Of a stretch of DNA of 64,000 nt, positions 61,027-64,000 are shown one piece after another. Each line of letters begins with the position of its first letter. Position 1 is the first letter of the stretch. A program made the translations under genes and the position numbers. This DNA comes from Arcobacter iocasae (GTDB taxonomy: Bacteria; Campylobacterota; Campylobacteria; Campylobacterales; Arcobacteraceae), in NCBI RefSeq assembly GCF_042214795.1, contig NZ_CP090177.1:2170001-2234000 (forward strand), in the 5' to 3' direction. The notes below the pieces were generated by a model. That model had not been told where the DNA came from, searched no databases, and worked only from the letters and a program-made list of their open reading frames with translations.

Positions 61027-63168
61027 TTAGTTTTTGTTATATGCATCTTTTTTTGAAAAAAACTCAATAACTTTTGCCTTTTTTTCTATAATTTTACGCA
61101 CTTCATCTCTATTTTTTTTATCAATTTCAAATTCTATATCACAATATTGAATATAATTATGTTGTTCTCTTCCATAACTAACTGATAAAATATAACCTTC
61201 ATATTGACTCATGTATGTTAATAATTTAGCTAATTCACCTTTTGTATTTTGTAAACTTACAACCATCTTGTATTGGTAAAGTTCATTTTCTACCCATTTA
61301 CAAAAAAGCATCTCTTTCTCTGCTTTTATTTTTTTGTAAGCCTTATCACACATTTTGTGGTGAATTATTGCTTTATTCCCTTCTTTGAAAGCTACTATAT
61401 CATCACCAACTTTTGGATGACAACAGTGTTCAAAAGAGACTGAATTAATTGAATAATTTGAATAAATAAGAATATTTTCAAATTTGTATTCTTTTAATTT
61501 CTTTGGAGTTAATTTAAATCGTTCTACAAAATTCATATTTTCTTGAATTTTCTTCTCAATCATTTTTTTTGTATGTTTTAAATAGTCTAATAATAAAGGA
61601 ATTTTGTATATATTTTCAATTTTATGGTCTGCTACAATATATGTTTTATATTTTGTAAAAATAGTGTTTAATATATTTCTTCCACTATACTCATTTATCT
61701 CTTTGTCTCTTTGTGTACACAATAATTTTATTTGTTTTTTTGCTCTATTTGTTCTTACCATATGAATCCAAGAACATCTTGGAATATTATGATCTGTTGT
61801 GTTAATAGAGACGATATCACTACTTTTTAGCTCTGTTAATAAAGGCTTTCGAACCTTATTTATATAACAATCAACAGCTTTATTTCCAACATCTGTATGA
61901 ATCATATATGCATAATCATAAGCTGTTGCACTTCTAGGAAGTGTAAAAGTATCTCCCCTTGGAGAGTAAATTACCATATCTTCAGAATACAAATCTTCTT
62001 TTGCTTCACTATAGAATTCTTCTACATTTTCATTTGTATATTCCAATGATTTTAACCAATTTAAATTAGGTGAATGTTTGATTCCACTTTTATATTTCCA
62101 ATGGGCTGCAATTCCATATTCTGCAACTTTATGCATTTCAAATGTTCTAATTTGCACTTCATGAATTTTTGAATTAAAAAAAACAGTTGAGTGAATTGTT
62201 TGATAACCATTTTCTTTAGGGGTTGCAACATAGTCTTTAAATCTTGAGATTAAAGGCTTATATTCTAAGTGAATATGTCCCAAGACTTTATAACAATCAA
62301 TCTCTTTATTTACAAGAATTCGTATTGCCATAAGATCTAAGATTTCATCAATTGTTACACCTTTTCTTTGTATTTTCATATAAATAGAGTAGTGGTGTTT
62401 TACCCTTGAAAATATTTTAACTTTACTTTCATCATAACCATTCTTTTCTAAAAGCATTTTTGTTGAAGAGATAAATTGATTAAAGCCTATTTGAATTGTT
62501 TGTTGATTTTCTTTCATAAAATCATCAATTTTTTTATATTCATCTGGATAAATATAAAAAAATGCCAAATCTTCTAGCTCATTTTTAATAGTAGAAATAC
62601 CAAGTCTATGAGCAATAGGAACATAAACTACTAAAGTCTCTTCTGCTATTCTAAATTGTTTTTTAGGGGGTAATGCTGAAAGTGTTAACATATTATGAAG
62701 TCTATCGCAAAGTTTAACTACTAAGACTCTTGGATCATCAATTGAAGCTACTAATAGTTTCCTAAAAGTTAAAGCAGAAGTAACTATTTTTTTATCTGAA
62801 TCTGAAGCTACTAATTCACTCTCTCTAATTTCATCAATTTTTGTCAATCCATCAACAATATAAGAGATGTCTTCACCCCATCTTTCCTTTACAAACTCTA
62901 AAGAATATTGGGTATCTTCAACTACATCATGAAGTAAGGCAGCTGCAACGATTGACTCTTCAGCTGAGAAATGTGCAGTTATACAAGCAACCAATAATGG
63001 ATGCACAGCATAAGGTTCACCACTTTTTCTAAATTGGCCTTCATGGGCTTGAATTGAAAAATCAACAATATCTTTTAATTTAGGAGTTATTTCTATTTGA
63101 GAGCTTAATTCAGCATAAGCACCTTTTATAGTGTTTATATGCTGAATTTTATTTATATATGGATCCAT
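61027..63168 (-). CDS. spoT: Bifunctional (p)ppGpp synthetase/hydrolase
   Basis: RelA/SpoT homologue of 713 residues, the sole such enzyme expected in Campylobacterota. Hydrolase HD domain (about 40-190) with AALLHDVVEDTQ (about 76-87). Synthetase domain (about 225-345) with the YQTIHSTVFF motif and ATPKENG. TGS domain (about 385-450) with YSPRGDTFTLPRSATAYDYAY. A C-terminal ACT-like domain (about 640-705) senses starvation. Both active sites look intact. It lies 5 nt after rpoZ. Confidence 0.95.
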   Translation of the reverse strand: MDPYINKIQHINTIKGAYAELSSQIEITPKLKDIVDFSIQAHEGQFRKSGEPYAVHPLLVACITAHFSAEESIVAAALLHDVVEDTQYSLEFVKERWGEDISYIVDGLTKIDEIRESELVASDSDKKIVTSALTFRKLLVASIDDPRVLVVKLCDRLHNMLTLSALPPKKQFRIAEETLVVYVPIAHRLGISTIKNELEDLAFFYIYPDEYKKIDDFMKENQQTIQIGFNQFISSTKMLLEKNGYDESKVKIFSRVKHHYSIYMKIQRKGVTIDEILDLMAIRILVNKEIDCYKVLGHIHLEYKPLISRFKDYVATPKENGYQTIHSTVFFNSKIHEVQIRTFEMHKVAEYGIAAHWKYKSGIKHSPNLNWLKSLEYTNENVEEFYSEAKEDLYSEDMVIYSPRGDTFTLPRSATAYDYAYMIHTDVGNKAVDCYINKVRKPLLTELKSSDIVSINTTDHNIPRCSWIHMVRTNRAKKQIKLLCTQRDKEINEYSGRNILNTIFTKYKTYIVADHKIENIYKIPLLLDYLKHTKKMIEKKIQENMNFVERFKLTPKKLKEYKFENILIYSNYSINSVSFEHCCHPKVGDDIVAFKEGNKAIIHHKMCDKAYKKIKAEKEMLFCKWVENELYQYKMVVSLQNTKGELAKLLTYMSQYEGYILSVSYGREQHNYIQYCDIEFEIDKKNRDEVRKIIEKKAKVIEFFSKKDAYNKN

Positions 63169-63173
63169 ACTTG

Positions 63174-63386
63174 TTATTTGTTTACTAAACCTTCAATAAC
63201 TAATAACCCTTCTCCAATTTCATCAATCGCAATATCTGTATATTTCATGTGTTGAGTATTTTTTTCTAAAAGTGGTTTTGCACCTTTGCTTAGTTCATCA
63301 GCTCTTTGACCAACTGCTAATGCAAGAATATATCTATCGTTGTTTACTTTTTTTAATGCTAGTGATAATCTCTCTTCTAATCTCAT
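63174..63386 (-). CDS. rpoZ: RNA polymerase omega subunit
   Basis: Small subunit of RNA polymerase of 70 residues, including the family segment NDRYILALAVGQRADELSKGAKPLL (about 15-39). The next gene, spoT, follows as in many bacteria, reflecting the ppGpp-omega link. Starts at 63386 after an AAGGAATAGT site. Confidence 0.94.
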   Translation of the reverse strand: MRLEERLSLALKKVNNDRYILALAVGQRADELSKGAKPLLEKNTQHMKYTDIAIDEIGEGLLVIEGLVNK

Positions 63387-63399
63387 ACTATTCCTTTAT

Positions 63400-64000
63400 T
63401 TATTTTACTATTGAACATTGACTTAAATCACCATTTATGATTTTAAGTAAATTACCTTTTGTGTACATATCAGCTACGACTATTGGAAGGCTATTATCTT
63501 TTGCAAGGGCAATAGCTGTATCATCCATAACTTTTATTGAATCTTCTAAAGCTCTATCATACGATAATGTTTCTAATTTAATAGCATCATCATATTTTGC
63601 AGGGTCTTTATCATAAACACCATCAACTTTTGTTGCTTTAATTAACATACAAGCACCAATTTCTGTGGCTCTTAAAGTTGCTGCTGTATCAGTTGTAAAA
63701 AATGGATTTCCAGTTCCAGCACTGAAAATAACAACTCTTCCTTTTTCTAAATGTCTTTTTGCTCTTCTTACAATATATGGTTCAGCAATTTGTTCCATTT
63801 TTATAGCAGTTTGTAATCTAGCATTTAAACCTTTGTGTTCTAGTGCTTCTTGCATAGCAATACCATTTACAACAGTTGCTAACATACCCATATAATCTGC
63901 ACTAGTTCTTTTAATAACACCATCAGCGGCTGCAGTTACACCTCTAATAATATTACCTCCACCAATAACGATACCAACTTCTATATCATTATCAACTAAT
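63400..64000 (-). CDS. pyrH: UMP kinase, 5' end cut by window edge
   Basis: Phosphorylates UMP to UDP. The frame is open to the right edge; about 200 C-terminal residues are seen. The segment near the edge reads EVGIVIGGGNIIRG, then ADYMGMLATVVNGIAMQEALE, the GTP/UMP-site helix, and later FSAGTGNPFFTTDTAATLRA (the UMP kinase signature). The C-terminus is complete. An internal ATG at 63891 is within the fold and is not the start. It heads the pyrH-rpoZ-spoT-tyrS run. Confidence 0.95.
   Translation of the reverse strand, partial: LVDNDIEVGIVIGGGNIIRGVTAAADGVIKRTSADYMGMLATVVNGIAMQEALEHKGLNARLQTAIKMEQIAEPYIVRRAKRHLEKGRVVIFSAGTGNPFFTTDTAATLRATEIGACMLIKATKVDGVYDKDPAKYDDAIKLETLSYDRALEDSIKVMDDTAIALAKDNSLPIVVADMYTKGNLLKIINGDLSQCSIVK

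Noticed and set aside
63400..63891. pyrH starting at the internal ATG 63891
   Set aside because: The frame continues with UMP kinase motifs to the window edge, so the gene is cut by the edge.

Overview
The window is AT-rich, gene-dense bacterial chromosome. Gene content and order point to a free-living member of the Campylobacterota close to Arcobacter. Diagnostic points are the run pyrH-rpoZ-spoT-tyrS-(nitronate monooxygenase)-amidase and the run rplY-pth-lptG, both laid out much as in Helicobacter, the side-by-side NifS/NifU and Suf iron-sulfur systems, CheV, several chemoreceptors, and frequent TTG starts. No rRNA, tRNA, prophage, CRISPR array or transposase gene was found.

Layout. 1-3.5 kb: two chemoreceptors (the first cut by the window edge). 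3.6-9.1 kb: SelO AMPylator, a YceI-like periplasmic protein, an unknown soluble protein, a PAS/GGDEF diguanylate cyclase and a DoxX protein. 9.2-15.6 kb: a TetR-controlled RND efflux operon (regulator, DUF2798 protein, adaptor, pump, TolC-like channel). 15.6-21.5 kb (minus): sufBCDSE-sufT followed by two paralogous small membrane proteins of unknown function. 21.8-24 kb (plus): nifS-nifU, divergent from suf across a 267-nt region with a perfect 25-bp operator-like palindrome. 24-36.7 kb: a glycerol island, made of an aldehyde dehydrogenase, glpK, an ABC importer of the rhizobial GlpSTPQUV type, divergent glpD, and two tandem GntR/UTRA regulators. A shared palindrome centred on CATTATAATG marks three promoters of the island, so it looks like one regulon. 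36.8-45 kb: argH, cheV, tcdA, greA, an LpxH-like hydrolase, uvrB, nth and small orphan genes. 45-50 kb: a CPA1 antiporter and a TonB-dependent receptor with a copper-receptor CxxxM motif. 50-54 kb: a 38-residue membrane protein overlapping an HD-domain gene, a DUF2156 protein, a GNAT enzyme, rpiB, lepB and folD. 54-64 kb: a small cytochrome c, rplY-pth-lptG-nudix on plus, and pyrH-rpoZ-spoT-tyrS-NMO-amidase on minus.

The most unusual signals are these. (1) A ~130-nt intercistronic element occurs twice, before the RND pump gene and before sufC. It has three hairpins whose pairing is kept although the sequence differs, and an alternative pairing that would cover the downstream ribosome-binding site. 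(2) Two genes appear to start on very rare codons: uvrB on AUA and the N-acetylmuramoyl-alanine amidase on AUU. Each lies 6 nt after a strong Shine-Dalgarno sequence, and neither has a canonical start that keeps the full protein. (3) A pair of Suf-linked small membrane proteins. (4) A 133-nt palindromic, MITE-like element between uvrB and nth. (5) A glycerol importer whose two ATPases have complementary defects. Functions are assigned from motifs and family knowledge recalled while reading; no database search was run.
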